Assembly (NCBI RefSeq): GCF_016860545.1
Contig: NZ_BNEB01000003.1
Coordinates: 1,674,001 to 1,738,000 of the forward strand
Source: Streptomyces asoensis
GTDB lineage: Bacteria; Actinomycetota; Actinomycetes; Streptomycetales; Streptomycetaceae
DNA: 64,000 bases
Direction: 5' to 3'
Positions 1 to 8,523 of this stretch are shown piece by piece. The position numbers and the translations under genes were made by a program. The notes beneath the pieces were generated by a model. The model was not told the origin of the DNA, did no database searches, and saw only the letters and a program-made list of their open reading frames with translations. Position 1 is the first letter of the stretch; each line of letters begins with the position of its first letter.

Positions 1-22
1 CACTTGAACACACAGCAACACC

Positions 23-53
23 AAAGGGCCCCTACCGATCCGGTAAAGGCCCT
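23..53 (-). terminator. Terminator-like hairpin downstream of tRNA-Pro
   Basis: On the minus strand, just past the tRNA 3' end, GGGCC pairs with GGCCC and ACCG pairs with CGGT, followed by a short T run (CCCTTTGG). The position fits termination of the tRNA-Pro transcript. Confidence 0.5.
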
Positions 54-72
54 CTGGTCTGCTATTCAGCTG

Positions 73-146
73 TCGGGGTGGCGGGATTTGAACCCACGAC
101 CTCTTCGTCCCGAACGAAGCGCGCTGCCAAGCTGCGCTACACCCCG
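73..146 (-). tRNA. tRNA-Pro (anticodon CGG)
   Basis: The minus strand gives a full cloverleaf. The acceptor stem is CGGGGTG/CACCCCG with discriminator A. The anticodon stem is CTTCG/CGAAG around the loop TTCGGGA, so the anticodon is CGG and reads CCG proline codons. The T loop is the standard GGTTCAAATCC. CCA is not encoded, as is usual in Streptomyces. Confidence 0.97.
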
Positions 147-188
147 ATGTCGCTGCTTGTCCTGCTTGTCGCGGCGACGTCGTTTACT

Positions 189-971
189 TTAGCCCACTGG
201 TGGCCCGAGACGAAATCCGGTTTTGGCGCGGTGGCTGATCGGGTTCGGGCGGACGTGGTCGAGGGCCACGAGGAGGACCGCGAGGGCGTAGATGGCCAGG
301 CCCAGGAGGAGCGCGTTGGCCAGGGCGTGCTTGTAGCCGGCGGCCTCGGCGTCGAAGAAGGGGTAGAGGTAGCGGCCCGGCGTGCCGGGTGCCACCAGCT
401 GGGCTCGGGCGAGAGAGAACGCCAGGTAGACCACCGGGTAGATCATCCAGGTGGCGGCCCTGCGCAGGTGCATCCGGCACGGAGGCGTCAGCAGCAGCCA
501 GTCCAGGACGGCGGCCGTCGGGATCACGGTGTGGACGAGGTGTCCGGCGACCAGGTGCCAGCCCGTGGGGGCGGTCGCGCCCGTCACCGAGAAGGGGGTG
601 GCCGCGTCCGCCAGGAGCAGGTGGTAGACGAGGCCGGTGGTCGTCACGTAGAGCAGCGCGGCGCCCGTCAGGGCCGCGGGGAGGGGGCGGCGGGCCGTCC
701 ACGCGCGGCGGGCGGAGAGCAGCGTCACCAGGGCCAGCACGATGTTGCTCTGGATCGCGAAGTGGCTCAGGACACGCGGGGGGCTGCCGAGCAGCAGGGC
801 GAGCGTGACGCCGCCGGCCGCGGCGCCGGCCAGCAGCAGGCGCAGGACGGCGGCCAGGGGACGGCGTACGGGGGCCACCACCGCCGAGGCGGGGACGGAG
901 GACATCAGGAGCGCGTGGGTCCGCGGGATCGCGGGCAGATCCGGGATGTCCCTGGGTATCGGCGCGGTCAT
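189..971 (-). CDS. Pr6Pr-type multi-pass membrane protein
   Basis: This 260-residue integral membrane protein has about six or seven hydrophobic segments. The first is near residues 40-60 and the last near 222-240 (LGLAIYALAVLLVALDHV). Conserved-looking polar residues sit between helices, including YHLLLAD, GHLVHTVIP and the WMIYPVVYLAF segment. It resembles the actinobacterial Pr6Pr (FAR-17a/AIG1-like) family, for which I know no established biochemical function. The ATG is preceded by a TAGCGT hexamer 6 nt upstream, so the mRNA is probably leaderless. It stands alone next to tRNA-Pro. Family assignment is from the hydrophobic pattern and motif recall. Confidence 0.85.
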   Translation of the reverse strand: MTAPIPRDIPDLPAIPRTHALLMSSVPASAVVAPVRRPLAAVLRLLLAGAAAGGVTLALLLGSPPRVLSHFAIQSNIVLALVTLLSARRAWTARRPLPAALTGAALLYVTTTGLVYHLLLADAATPFSVTGATAPTGWHLVAGHLVHTVIPTAAVLDWLLLTPPCRMHLRRAATWMIYPVVYLAFSLARAQLVAPGTPGRYLYPFFDAEAAGYKHALANALLLGLAIYALAVLLVALDHVRPNPISHRAKTGFRLGPPVG

Positions 972-977
972 GCCCTC

Positions 978-983
978 ACGCTA
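978..983 (-). promoter_or_regulatory. -10 hexamer TAGCGT of a leaderless promoter
   Basis: TAGCGT fits the TANNNT consensus and lies 6 nt before the ATG at 971. Transcription would begin at or next to the start codon of the Pr6Pr-type gene. Confidence 0.5.
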
Positions 984-1192
984 GGCAAGGGGTGCAAAAC
1001 GGGCGATACGGGTGGGCTGTTCGAGGGAACCCGCTCCGCCTCCGCCTGCAATTGCACCTGCACCTGCGTACGCGTGTGTGTACGTGTCCACGCGTACGTG
1101 CGTGTGCCGGTGGGGCTCGGGTCGCGGCCCGTGCGCGCCGCCTGCCCGTACGGCCGCCGCGTCGAGGAAATGGCCCCCTGGCCCCTGGCCGA

Positions 1193-2119
1193 CTACTCCT
1201 TCGCCACCAGCGTCAGCAGCGTCACCTCGGGCGGGCACGCGAACCTCACCGGGGTGTAGCGGCTCGTTCCGCATCCCGCGGACACGTGCAGGTAGGACGT
1301 GAGCCCCTCCGCCGTGTGCGTGGACAGGCCCTTGACCCGGTCGGTGTCCAGGTCGCAGTTGGTGACCAGGGCGCCGTAGAAGGGGATGCAGAGCTGGCCG
1401 CCGTGGGTGTGGCCGGCCAGGACCAGGGGGTAGCCGTCCGCCGTGTAGGCGTCGAGGACCCGCAGGTACGGCGCGTGCACCACGCCCATCGAGAAGTCCG
1501 ACGAGGCCGACGGGCCGCCCGCCACGCGCGCGTACCGGTCGCGCTTGATGTGCGGATCGTCCACGCCGGTCAGCTCGACCGACACGCCCTCGACCTTCAG
1601 GACCCCCCGGGTGTTCGTCAGGTTCAGCCAGCCCGCCGCGTCGAACCCGTCGCGCAGGTCCTCCCACGGGTTGTGGACCACACCGACGGCGGGTGGGTTG
1701 CCGTTCAGTCCGTGGCGGCCCTGGACCTTCTCGAAGAGGTAGCGGGCCGGGTTGCGCAGTGTGGGGCCGTAGTAGTCGTTCGAGCCGAAGACGTACGCGC
1801 CCGGAAACTCCATCAGCGGGCCGAGCGAGTCGAGGACCTCGGGCACGGCCTCCGGGTCGGACAGGTTGTCGCCCGTGTTGATCACGAAGTCGGGGCGCAG
1901 ACCGGCCAGGGAGCGCAGCCAGCGCTGCTTCTTGCGCTGGCCGCCGACCATGTGGATGTCGGAGACCTGGAGTACGCGCAGGGAGCGCATGCCGGCCGGC
2001 AGGACGGGGACCGTCACCCGTCGCAGGCGGAAGGAGCGGGCTTCGAAACCCGCCGCGTACACCAGGCCGGCGGCGCCGGCCGCCGCAATGGACAGTGGTA
2101 CTCCGTATCGCGCGTGCAT
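1193..2119 (-). CDS. Metallophosphoesterase, calcineurin-like
   Basis: This 308-residue protein has the full dinuclear-metal phosphoesterase motif set: SDIH near residue 55, NTGDN, a GSND triad, and GHTHGGQ near the C-terminus. The N-terminal hydrophobic stretch (SIAAAGAAGLVYAAGF) is probably a single membrane anchor. It belongs to the YkuE/Rv3683-like branch; the physiological substrate is not known. A CACGAT hexamer 6 nt before the ATG suggests a leaderless transcript. It is divergent from the GatB/YqeY gene. In mycobacteria the homologue also sits beside the class A PBP gene, so the placement is conserved. Confidence 0.92.
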   Translation of the reverse strand: MHARYGVPLSIAAAGAAGLVYAAGFEARSFRLRRVTVPVLPAGMRSLRVLQVSDIHMVGGQRKKQRWLRSLAGLRPDFVINTGDNLSDPEAVPEVLDSLGPLMEFPGAYVFGSNDYYGPTLRNPARYLFEKVQGRHGLNGNPPAVGVVHNPWEDLRDGFDAAGWLNLTNTRGVLKVEGVSVELTGVDDPHIKRDRYARVAGGPSASSDFSMGVVHAPYLRVLDAYTADGYPLVLAGHTHGGQLCIPFYGALVTNCDLDTDRVKGLSTHTAEGLTSYLHVSAGCGTSRYTPVRFACPPEVTLLTLVAKE

Positions 2120-2200
2120 ACGTCCATCGTGTCAGACGTGTCCAACACCCCTTGCCCCGCCGCCCCTTTAATCGGCGGGCACGCGACCGCCCACACCTGC

Positions 2201-2206
2201 GACAAT
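2201..2206 (+). promoter_or_regulatory. -10 hexamer GACAAT, near-leaderless promoter of the YqeY gene
   Basis: GACAAT ends 7 nt before the ATG at 2214. There is no Shine-Dalgarno sequence between them, which suggests a leaderless mRNA. Confidence 0.45.
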
Positions 2207-2213
2207 CGGACCC

Positions 2214-2678
2214 ATGACCACGCTCAAGTCGAAGCTTCAGGAAGACCTCAACGCCGCCATCAGGGAGCGCGACGAGCTCCGCTCCTCGACGCTCCGGCTC
2301 ACGCTCACCGCGATCACCAAGGAGGAGGTCGCGGGCAAGGAGAAGCGCGAGCTCTCCGACGACGAGGTCCTCAAGGTGATCACCAAGGAGGCGAAGAAGC
2401 GCCGCGAGGCCGCGGACGCCTTCGCCCAGGGCGGTCGGGCCGAGTCGGCCGAGCGGGAGACGGCGGAGGGCGAGCTGCTCGCCACCTACCTGCCCAAGCA
2501 GCTCAGCGAGGACGAGCTGAACGAGATCGTCGCCCAGGCCGTCGCCGAGGCGAAGGCGGCCGGTGCGGAGGGTCCGCGGGCGATGGGCGCCGTCATGAAG
2601 ATCGTCAACCCGAAGGTGGCCGGTCTGGCCGAGGGCGGCCGGGTCGCCGCGGTCGTCAAGAAGCTGCTGGCGGGCTGA
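2214..2678 (+). CDS. GatB/YqeY domain protein
   Basis: A 154-residue protein made only of the YqeY domain, a mostly helical, charged fold related to the C-terminal tRNA-binding domain of GatB/GatE amidotransferases. It begins MTTLKSKLQEDLNAAIRERD and ends in the typical GRVAAVVKKLLAG. Free-standing YqeY proteins are widespread; a tRNA-amidation accessory role is assumed by homology but not established. It is transcribed alone, convergent with the PBP gene, with a large palindromic terminator between them. Confidence 0.92.
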   Translation: MTTLKSKLQEDLNAAIRERDELRSSTLRLTLTAITKEEVAGKEKRELSDDEVLKVITKEAKKRREAADAFAQGGRAESAERETAEGELLATYLPKQLSEDELNEIVAQAVAEAKAAGAEGPRAMGAVMKIVNPKVAGLAEGGRVAAVVKKLLAG

Positions 2679-2838
2679 CGCGCGCGTCTCCGACGGAGGC
2701 GACAAGAGGCCACAAGAGACGAGGCGGGACGACGCGAGGCCATGAGATGCGGTGAGCCGGCCCGGCGCCGGCTCCCGCCCCTGCCTCGGTCGGTCTCCGC
2801 TTTTCACTTCCCCGCGGCGAACCGCCGCTCCCGATCGA

Positions 2839-2910
2839 GAACGGCCCCCGCCTCCCCGTGCGGAGAAGTACTACGCGTAGTACTTCCGTGCGGGGAAGCG
2901 GGGGCCGTTC
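2839..2910. terminator. Long perfect-core inverted repeat, bidirectional terminator
   Basis: The repeat is centred between 2875 and 2876. The inner 22 bp (2865-2886) form a perfect palindrome around TACGCGTA. The arms continue outward through C/G-rich blocks to GAACGGCCCCCGC/GCGGGGGCCGTTC with a few mismatches, giving about 36 bp per arm. It lies between the convergent yqeY and PBP genes and can act on both transcripts. Confidence 0.75.
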
Positions 2911-2970
2911 GTCATGCTCTGGCTTTCGCCACGGCCTCGGAGGCCGATGGCGTGCGCCCCACCCTCGGCC

Positions 2971-5253
2971 TCACCCGCGGCCTCCGCCGTTGCCGTTGCC
3001 GTTGGTCTGGCCCTGGAAGAACGTGCCGCCGTTGTTCGAGTTGTTGCCGCCGTTCGACGAGCCGCCGTTGGTCAGCAGGCCGGTGAGGAAGCCGCCGTCG
3101 TTGCCGCCGTTGTTCCCGTTGCCGTTCCCGTCCCCGTTGTTGCCGTCGTCGTTCTTGTCACCGTCGCCGCGGTCCTTGGAGGGCGGGTTCGGGATGTTGA
3201 CGAGGTTGAAGGGCGGGGCCTCCTTGCCGGAGAGGGCGCCGGTCATGGCGTCGCGCCAGATCGGGCCCGGGGTGTCGCCGCCGTAGACCTGGGCGTGGTA
3301 GACGCCGCCGATGGTGATGTCGGTCATCTCGACCTTCTGGGTGGCGCTGCCGACCCAGACGGCGCCCGCGAGGTTCGGGGTGTAGCCGACGAACCAGGCG
3401 TTCTTGCGGGAGTCCGTGGTACCGGTCTTACCGGCGTTCGCCCGGCCGGACAGGCCCGCCTGCTGGCCGGTACCGGAGTCGACCACGCCGCTGAGCAGCG
3501 TGTTCACGGTGTCGGCGGTCTTCTCGGACATGGCCCGCGAGCACGTCGACTTGGGCACCTCCAGCGACTTCTGCTGGTCGCCGACCTTCTGGGTGATCGA
3601 CTCGATGGCGATCGGGGTGCAGTACATGCCGCGCGAGGCGAAGGCGGCGTAGGCGGTGGCCATGGTCAGCGGGGAGATGCCCTTGGAACCGAGGGCGATG
3701 GCGGGCACCTCGGGGAGCTTGTCGCCGTTGCCCTGCACGACGTGCAGCGCGTCGGTCATCTTCACCACGGGGCACAGGCCGATGTCGGAGATCATCTGCA
3801 CGAAGTACGTGTTGACCGAGAGCTCCATGGCCTTCTTCAGCTGGTACGGGCCCTTCTCGGACTCGCTCTCGTTCTCCAGCTTCTCGCCGTTGTTGTTGAC
3901 CCACGGCTTGTTGTCGCAGGTCTGTACCGGGCTCGGGTACTCCATCTGGTACGGCGACGAGTACTGCTGGTTGACCGGGCGGCCCTCCTCCAGCGCGGCC
4001 GCGGCCACGAACGGCTTGAAGGTCGAACCGGTCGGGAAGCCGTAGTTCGAGCCGCCCATGGAGGAGCTGACCGAGTAGTTGTACTCGGTCTCGTTCTTGC
4101 CGTAGCCGTAGGGCTTCGACTGGCCCATGCCGAGGATCTTGCCGGTGCCGGGCTCGACGAGCGTGGTGGCCGCGGCGACCTTGTCCGACTTGTAGACGTG
4201 GTCCTTGAGCGAGTCCTGGACGGACTTCTGGGCCTGCGGCTGGAGCGTCGTGCGGATGGTCAGACCGCCCCGGTTCCAGATCTTCGCCCGCTCCTCCTTG
4301 GTCTTGCCGAAGACCGGGTCGCTGAGGAAGACGCGCTCGACGTACTTGCAGAAGAAGCTGGCGCCCTTGGCGGCGGTGATGCAGCCGTTCTTCGGCTCCT
4401 TGACCTTCAGACCCAGCGGGGCCTTCTGCGCGGTGGCCGCCTCGGTCGCGGAGATGTCGCCGACCTCGGCCATCCGCTTCAGGACGGTGTTACGGCGCTC
4501 GGTGGCCGCCTGCGGGTGGCTGACCGGGTCGTAGAAGCTGGGCGACTGGACGAGCCCGGCCAGCAGCGCCGCCTGCGGGAGGGCGAGGTCCTTGGCGTGC
4601 GTGGAGAAGTAGCGCTGGGACGCCGCCTCGACGCCGTAGGCCTGCTCGCCGAAGAAGGTGATGTTCAGGTAGTTCTCGAGGATCTTCTTCTTGCTGAGCT
4701 CTTCCTCGAGCTGGATCGCGTACTTCAGTTCCTTGATCTTGCGGCCGATGGTCTGCTGGGTGGCCTGCGCGACCTTCGTCGGGTCGTCGCCGGCCTCCTC
4801 GACCGCGACGTTCTTCACGAGCTGCTGCGTGAGCGTCGAGGCGCCCTGGGAGACCCCGCTGCTCTGCACGTTCTGGTTGAGCGCGCGCAGGACACCCTTG
4901 GGATCGACCGCCCCGTGCTCGTAGAAGCGCGAGTCCTCGATGGCGATGATCGCCTTCTGCATGTAGGGCGAGATGTTCTTGAGATCCACCACGGTGCGGT
5001 CACGTGAGTACACCGTGGCGATCTGGCCGCCCGCGGCGTCGAGGATCGTGGTGCGCTGACTCAGCGGTGGAGTCTTGAGGTTGGCCGGGAGTTCGTCGAA
5101 CGACTCCACCGACCCCTTGGCGGCGAGGCCCAGCGCGCCGAAGGCGGGCAGGGCGATACCGGCCAGCAGGGCTCCCGCGAGCACACTGACACCGAGGAAC
5201 TTGGCGGCCTGCTGCGTTGGCGACAGACCACCGCCCGAGCGCTTCTTTGGCAT
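2971..5253 (-). CDS. Class A penicillin-binding protein (transglycosylase/transpeptidase)
   Basis: A 760-residue bifunctional peptidoglycan synthase. A short basic N-terminus precedes one membrane anchor (VSVLAGALLAGIALPAF). The GT51 glycosyltransferase domain follows with EDSRFYEHGAVDPKG near residue 110. The transpeptidase domain has SXXK (STFK, in GSTFKPF), SXN (SVN) and KTG (GKTGTTDS) motifs. The C-terminal tail of about 70 residues is almost pure Gly/Asn/Asp and is probably disordered wall-side linker. It is the PonA2-like PBP next to a WhiB gene, as in mycobacteria. A TAGGCT hexamer 6 nt before the ATG indicates a leaderless start. Confidence 0.96.
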   Translation of the reverse strand: MPKKRSGGGLSPTQQAAKFLGVSVLAGALLAGIALPAFGALGLAAKGSVESFDELPANLKTPPLSQRTTILDAAGGQIATVYSRDRTVVDLKNISPYMQKAIIAIEDSRFYEHGAVDPKGVLRALNQNVQSSGVSQGASTLTQQLVKNVAVEEAGDDPTKVAQATQQTIGRKIKELKYAIQLEEELSKKKILENYLNITFFGEQAYGVEAASQRYFSTHAKDLALPQAALLAGLVQSPSFYDPVSHPQAATERRNTVLKRMAEVGDISATEAATAQKAPLGLKVKEPKNGCITAAKGASFFCKYVERVFLSDPVFGKTKEERAKIWNRGGLTIRTTLQPQAQKSVQDSLKDHVYKSDKVAAATTLVEPGTGKILGMGQSKPYGYGKNETEYNYSVSSSMGGSNYGFPTGSTFKPFVAAAALEEGRPVNQQYSSPYQMEYPSPVQTCDNKPWVNNNGEKLENESESEKGPYQLKKAMELSVNTYFVQMISDIGLCPVVKMTDALHVVQGNGDKLPEVPAIALGSKGISPLTMATAYAAFASRGMYCTPIAIESITQKVGDQQKSLEVPKSTCSRAMSEKTADTVNTLLSGVVDSGTGQQAGLSGRANAGKTGTTDSRKNAWFVGYTPNLAGAVWVGSATQKVEMTDITIGGVYHAQVYGGDTPGPIWRDAMTGALSGKEAPPFNLVNIPNPPSKDRGDGDKNDDGNNGDGNGNGNNGGNDGGFLTGLLTNGGSSNGGNNSNNGGTFFQGQTNGNGNGGGRG

Positions 5254-5259
5254 GAGGGC

Positions 5260-5265
5260 AGCCTA
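5260..5265 (-). promoter_or_regulatory. -10 hexamer TAGGCT, leaderless promoter of the PBP gene
   Basis: TAGGCT lies 6 nt upstream of the ATG at 5253 on the minus strand. No ribosome-binding sequence lies between them. Confidence 0.5.
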
Positions 5266-5448
5266 CGTTCTCATTCGCCGGACACGCGTCAATGCCTTGG
5301 CCTAAGCTGCTCTCAACTGTCACAGCAGCAGGGCTACGTATCAATACGTCCGACGACCCCGAATCGTTCCGGAGGTTCCCCGATTTTTTGATGGGGGCGT
5401 GCCCGAATCCGCCTCGTGTGTCACCCGGCGTCCGTTGTGACTCAACTG

Positions 5449-5477
5449 AACTGTCCCGTTTGCCGGGATAGTTTTAT
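5449..5477 (+). promoter_or_regulatory. Hairpin with T-rich tail in the wblA leader region
   Basis: A 10-bp stem (one G-U pair) with loop TTTGC is followed by TTTTAT. It sits about 190 nt before the wblA start on the wblA strand. It could terminate upstream transcripts or attenuate wblA; the sequence alone does not decide. Confidence 0.4.
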
Positions 5478-5659
5478 ATGTCGCGGGCTCACTCCCCCGG
5501 GTGATCTGCCGCTTACGCATAGTCCGTTCGGGCCATTCAAGATTGGGCCCGAAGGGGGTGTTGCGCTGTGCCCACCTTCCGTAACGTCCTCAACTGGCGG
5601 CGGTGAATATGCCGCTGCCGCCGTGGGGGAGCCTCGATTCGGGAGAGGACGGCGCCGGT

Positions 5660-5998
5660 ATGGGCTGGGTTACCGACTGGAGTGCGCAGGCCGCCTGCCG
5701 CACTACCGATCCGGATGAACTGTTCGTTCAGGGAGCAGCGCAGAACAGGGCCAAGGCGGTGTGCACCGGATGCCCGGTACGCACCGAATGTCTGGCCGAC
5801 GCGCTCGACAACCGCGTCGAGTTCGGCGTATGGGGAGGAATGACCGAGCGCGAGCGCCGCGCACTGCTGCGCAGGCGGCCGACCGTGACCTCCTGGCGCC
5901 GGCTGCTGGAGACGGCGCGTTCGGAGTACGAGCGGGGGGCGGGCATCCTGCCGCTCGACGACGACCAGATGTACGAGAACTACGCGGCGGTGAGCTGA
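5660..5998 (+). CDS. wblA: WhiB-family regulator WblA
   Basis: A 112-residue iron-sulphur WhiB-like protein. Cys13, Cys35, Cys38 and Cys44 are the [4Fe-4S] ligands (C-X2-C-X5-C in VCTGCPVRTEC). The GVWGG turn near residue 56 is followed by the basic segment RERRALLRRR, which contacts DNA. WblA represses antibiotic production and promotes aerial hyphae maturation in Streptomyces; in mycobacteria the syntenic gene is whiB4. I chose ATG 5660 (GGAGAGGAC upstream), which gives the family-standard 112 residues. GTG 5603 and ATG 5609 are in-frame alternatives that would add 17-19 residues. It converges on the ATPase pair. Confidence 0.95.
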   Translation: MGWVTDWSAQAACRTTDPDELFVQGAAQNRAKAVCTGCPVRTECLADALDNRVEFGVWGGMTERERRALLRRRPTVTSWRRLLETARSEYERGAGILPLDDDQMYENYAAVS

Positions 5999-6012
5999 GG
6001 GGACCCCTCGGC

Positions 6013-7443
6013 TCAGCTGTCGGCAGCCTCGGGCAGCTCCGGCCGGTTGGCCGCGAGCCGGTCCCCGATGTCCCGCAGTCCTGTGAGGTCGTGCACATCG
6101 CCGGGCAGCGCGGCCACCTCGGAGACCGCCACCTCGGGGTGCAGCGCCGTGAAGCGGTCCCGCGTGCGCTGCTCGCGGGAGAGCAGGTGCATGCGTTCCG
6201 CGTGCAGCCTCAGCAGGCCCGCGGTGAGGTCGTCCACGGTCCGGTCCGCGTCCGTGCCGGACGCCGCGCCTGTGCGCGTGTCGGCGCTCGCTGTCCGGTC
6301 CGTGCCGGTGGCCGTGGTCCGATCCGCGCCGGTGGGGGCGCCGAGCTGCGGATCGGTTGCGGGAGATTCTGAACTGCCGTACGTGTCGGGAGAGTTACGA
6401 AGTCCAGCTTTCCCGCCGTCCTGATCCACAATGCCGGGCTCTTCAAGATTTTCTGCCGCGTGGGTCCGGGCGAGGTCGAGCTCCTCCGCCGCCGCCAGGG
6501 CGCGCTCGGCGGACAGCTGGGCGGCGCCGCTGCCGTGCACCCGGTTGAGCACCAGTCCGGCCAGCGGCATGTCCTCGGCGGCCAGCCGTTCCACGAAGTA
6601 CGCGGCCTCCCGCAGCGCGTCCCGCTCGGGAGCCGCCACCACGAGGAACGCCGTGCCGGGCGCCTGGAGCAGCTTGTAGGTGGCGTCCGCGCGCGTGCGG
6701 AAGCCGCCGAACATCGAGTCCATCGCCGCGACGAACGTCTGCACGTCCTTCAGCAGCTGGCCGCCGAGCAGCTTGCCGAGGGCACCGGTCATCATCGACA
6801 TCCCGACGTTCAGGAACTTCATGCCCGCGCGTCCGCCGACCTTGGCGGGCGCGAGCAGGACGCGGATCAGCTTGCCGTCCAGGAACGACCCGAGGCGCTT
6901 CGGGGCGTCCAGGAAGTCCAGGGCGGAGCGGGACGGCGGGGTGTCGACGACGATCAGGTCCCACTCGTCCCGCGCGCGCAGCTGTCCCAGCTTCTCCATC
7001 GCCATGTACTCCTGCGTGCCCGCGAAGCCTGCCGAGAGCGACTGGTAGAACGGGTTGCCCAGGATCGCGTTGGCCCGGTCGGCGTCCGCGTGCGCCTCGA
7101 CGATCTCGTCGAAGGTGCGCTTCATGTCGAGCATCATCGCGTGCAGCTCGCCGTCGCCCTCGACGCCCTTGACGCGGCGCGGGGTGTTGTCCAGCGAGTC
7201 GATGCCCATCGACTGGGCGAGCCGGCGCGCCGGGTCGATGGTGAGGACCACCACCTTGCGGCCCCGCTCGGCCGCCCGGAGTCCCAGTGCCGCGGCCGTG
7301 GTGGTCTTGCCGACACCGCCCGAGCCGCAGCACACCACGATGCGGGTCGCCGGGTCGTCGAGCAGCGGATCGATGTCCAGCACGGGCGCGGGGGAGAGAC
7401 GGTGCCGGGTGCCCTTGCGGTCGTGAGCCTGGTCCTCACTCAT
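6013..7443 (-). CDS. ArsA/Get3-like ATPase, downstream member of the pair
   Basis: A 476-residue P-loop ATPase of the ArsA/Get3 class. The nucleotide-binding loop is CGSGGVGKTTTAAA near residue 40, switch I is TIDPARRLAQSMG, and the switch II region is VVDTPPSRSALDFLD. The C-terminal third (from about residue 330) is a variable linker rich in Ala, Thr, Gly and Asp, then an amphipathic end. Its ATG overlaps the TGA of the preceding ATPase gene (ATGA at 7440-7443), so the two are translationally coupled and probably form a heteromeric complex. The syntenic mycobacterial pair is Rv3679-Rv3680. Substrate here is unknown; anion export and tail-anchored protein targeting are both possible. Confidence 0.93.
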   Translation of the reverse strand: MSEDQAHDRKGTRHRLSPAPVLDIDPLLDDPATRIVVCCGSGGVGKTTTAAALGLRAAERGRKVVVLTIDPARRLAQSMGIDSLDNTPRRVKGVEGDGELHAMMLDMKRTFDEIVEAHADADRANAILGNPFYQSLSAGFAGTQEYMAMEKLGQLRARDEWDLIVVDTPPSRSALDFLDAPKRLGSFLDGKLIRVLLAPAKVGGRAGMKFLNVGMSMMTGALGKLLGGQLLKDVQTFVAAMDSMFGGFRTRADATYKLLQAPGTAFLVVAAPERDALREAAYFVERLAAEDMPLAGLVLNRVHGSGAAQLSAERALAAAEELDLARTHAAENLEEPGIVDQDGGKAGLRNSPDTYGSSESPATDPQLGAPTGADRTTATGTDRTASADTRTGAASGTDADRTVDDLTAGLLRLHAERMHLLSREQRTRDRFTALHPEVAVSEVAALPGDVHDLTGLRDIGDRLAANRPELPEAADS

Positions 7444-8435
7444 GCGATCCCCTGCTTCCGCAGTTCCTTGGAGAGCTGGTACAGGCCCGCGAGGTCCATG
7501 CCCTCGGCGAGCAACGGCAGTTCGTGCAGCGGCAGATCGAGCTCGCCGAGGACCGCGCGCTGTTCGTGCTCCAGCGCGTACCGCTCGGCGTACTCCTCGG
7601 CCTGTTGAAGGAGCGGATCCACCAGGCGCTCGGCGTGGCCGCCGCGCCGTGCCCCGCCGAGCCCGGCGGCGGACAGCGACCGGGCGACAGAAGAACGACC
7701 CACGGTCCGTACGAGTTCCAGCTCGTCCTCGGCCAGCACCTCGGGGCGCACCATGTTGACGATGACCCGCCCCACCGGCAGCTTGGCCGCCCGCAGCTCG
7801 GCGATGCCGTCGGCCGTCTCCTGGACGGGCATCTCCTCCAGCAGCGTCACCAGGTGCACGGCCGTCTCCGGCGACTTCAGCACCCTCATGACGGCCTGGG
7901 CCTGATTGTGTATCGGGCCGATCCTGGCCAGCCCCGCGACCTCGTCGTTGACGTTCAGGAAGCGGGTGACGCGTCCCGTGGGCGGGGCGTCCATGACGAC
8001 GTAGTCGTAGACGAAGCGCCCGTTCTTGTCCTTGCGCCGGACCGCCTCGCACGCCTTGCCGGTGAGGAGCACGTCCCGCAGGCCGGGCGCGATGGTGGTG
8101 GCGAAGTCGATGGCGCCGAGCTTCTTCAGGGCCCGGCCGGCGCCCCCCAGCTTGTAGAACATCTGGAGGTAGTCCAGAAGGGCCAGTTCGGGATCGATGG
8201 CCAGTGCGTACACCTCACCGCCGCCCGAGGCGACGGCGATCTTGCGTTCCTCGTAGGGCAACGCCTCCGTCTCGAAGAGCTGTGCGATGCCCTGTCGGCC
8301 CTCCACCTCGACGAGAAGCGTCCGCTTCCCTGCCGTGGCGAGGGCGAGGGCGAGTGCCGCGGCGACCGTCGTCTTACCGGTCCCGCCCTTGCCGCTGACG
8401 ACCTGGAGCCTGCTCACGTCTTCGAGCGTAACCAT
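7440..8435 (-). CDS. ArsA/Get3-like ATPase, upstream member of the pair
   Basis: A 331-residue ATPase with the deviant Walker A VSGKGGTGKTTVAAA close to the N-terminus and VVMDAPPTGRVTRFLN as switch II. It is shorter than its partner and lacks the extended C-terminal linker. The two genes overlap by 4 nt. I used ATG 8435; GTG 8417 (reading VSRLQVVSGKGG) is an in-frame alternative that begins closer to the P-loop, and neither has a strong Shine-Dalgarno sequence. It is divergent from the DUF4177 gene. Being next to a redox-sensing WhiB gene in distant actinobacteria suggests shared physiology, but this is inference. Confidence 0.92.
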   Translation of the reverse strand: MVTLEDVSRLQVVSGKGGTGKTTVAAALALALATAGKRTLLVEVEGRQGIAQLFETEALPYEERKIAVASGGGEVYALAIDPELALLDYLQMFYKLGGAGRALKKLGAIDFATTIAPGLRDVLLTGKACEAVRRKDKNGRFVYDYVVMDAPPTGRVTRFLNVNDEVAGLARIGPIHNQAQAVMRVLKSPETAVHLVTLLEEMPVQETADGIAELRAAKLPVGRVIVNMVRPEVLAEDELELVRTVGRSSVARSLSAAGLGGARRGGHAERLVDPLLQQAEEYAERYALEHEQRAVLGELDLPLHELPLLAEGMDLAGLYQLSKELRKQGIA

Positions 8436-8523
8436 TCGGCGCCCGAGGCAATCGGGAGACTGTGGACAACAGGGGGCGGTATCGGCCACATGGCCTGTGG
8501 AGGAGGCCCTCCGGCACAGCCGA

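Larger units (their letters stand above)
5254..5659. other. Divergent PBP-wblA intergenic region with a conserved-looking hairpin
   Basis: About 400 bp without a gene. Next to the PBP gene is its leaderless promoter. Around 5379-5397, CCCC-GATTTTTTGAT-GGGG forms a small T-rich hairpin. At 5449-5473, AACTGTCCCG and CGGGATAGTT flank a 5-nt loop and are followed by TTATAT, a terminator-like or attenuator-like element inside the wblA upstream region. The rest is presumably the wblA promoter and leader. Confidence 0.5.

Noticed and set aside
2914..5007. Long plus-strand open frame opposite the PBP gene
   Set aside because: It is antisense to a gene with complete PBP motifs. Its product is Val/Arg/Gly/Leu-rich shadow sequence with no ribosome-binding site.
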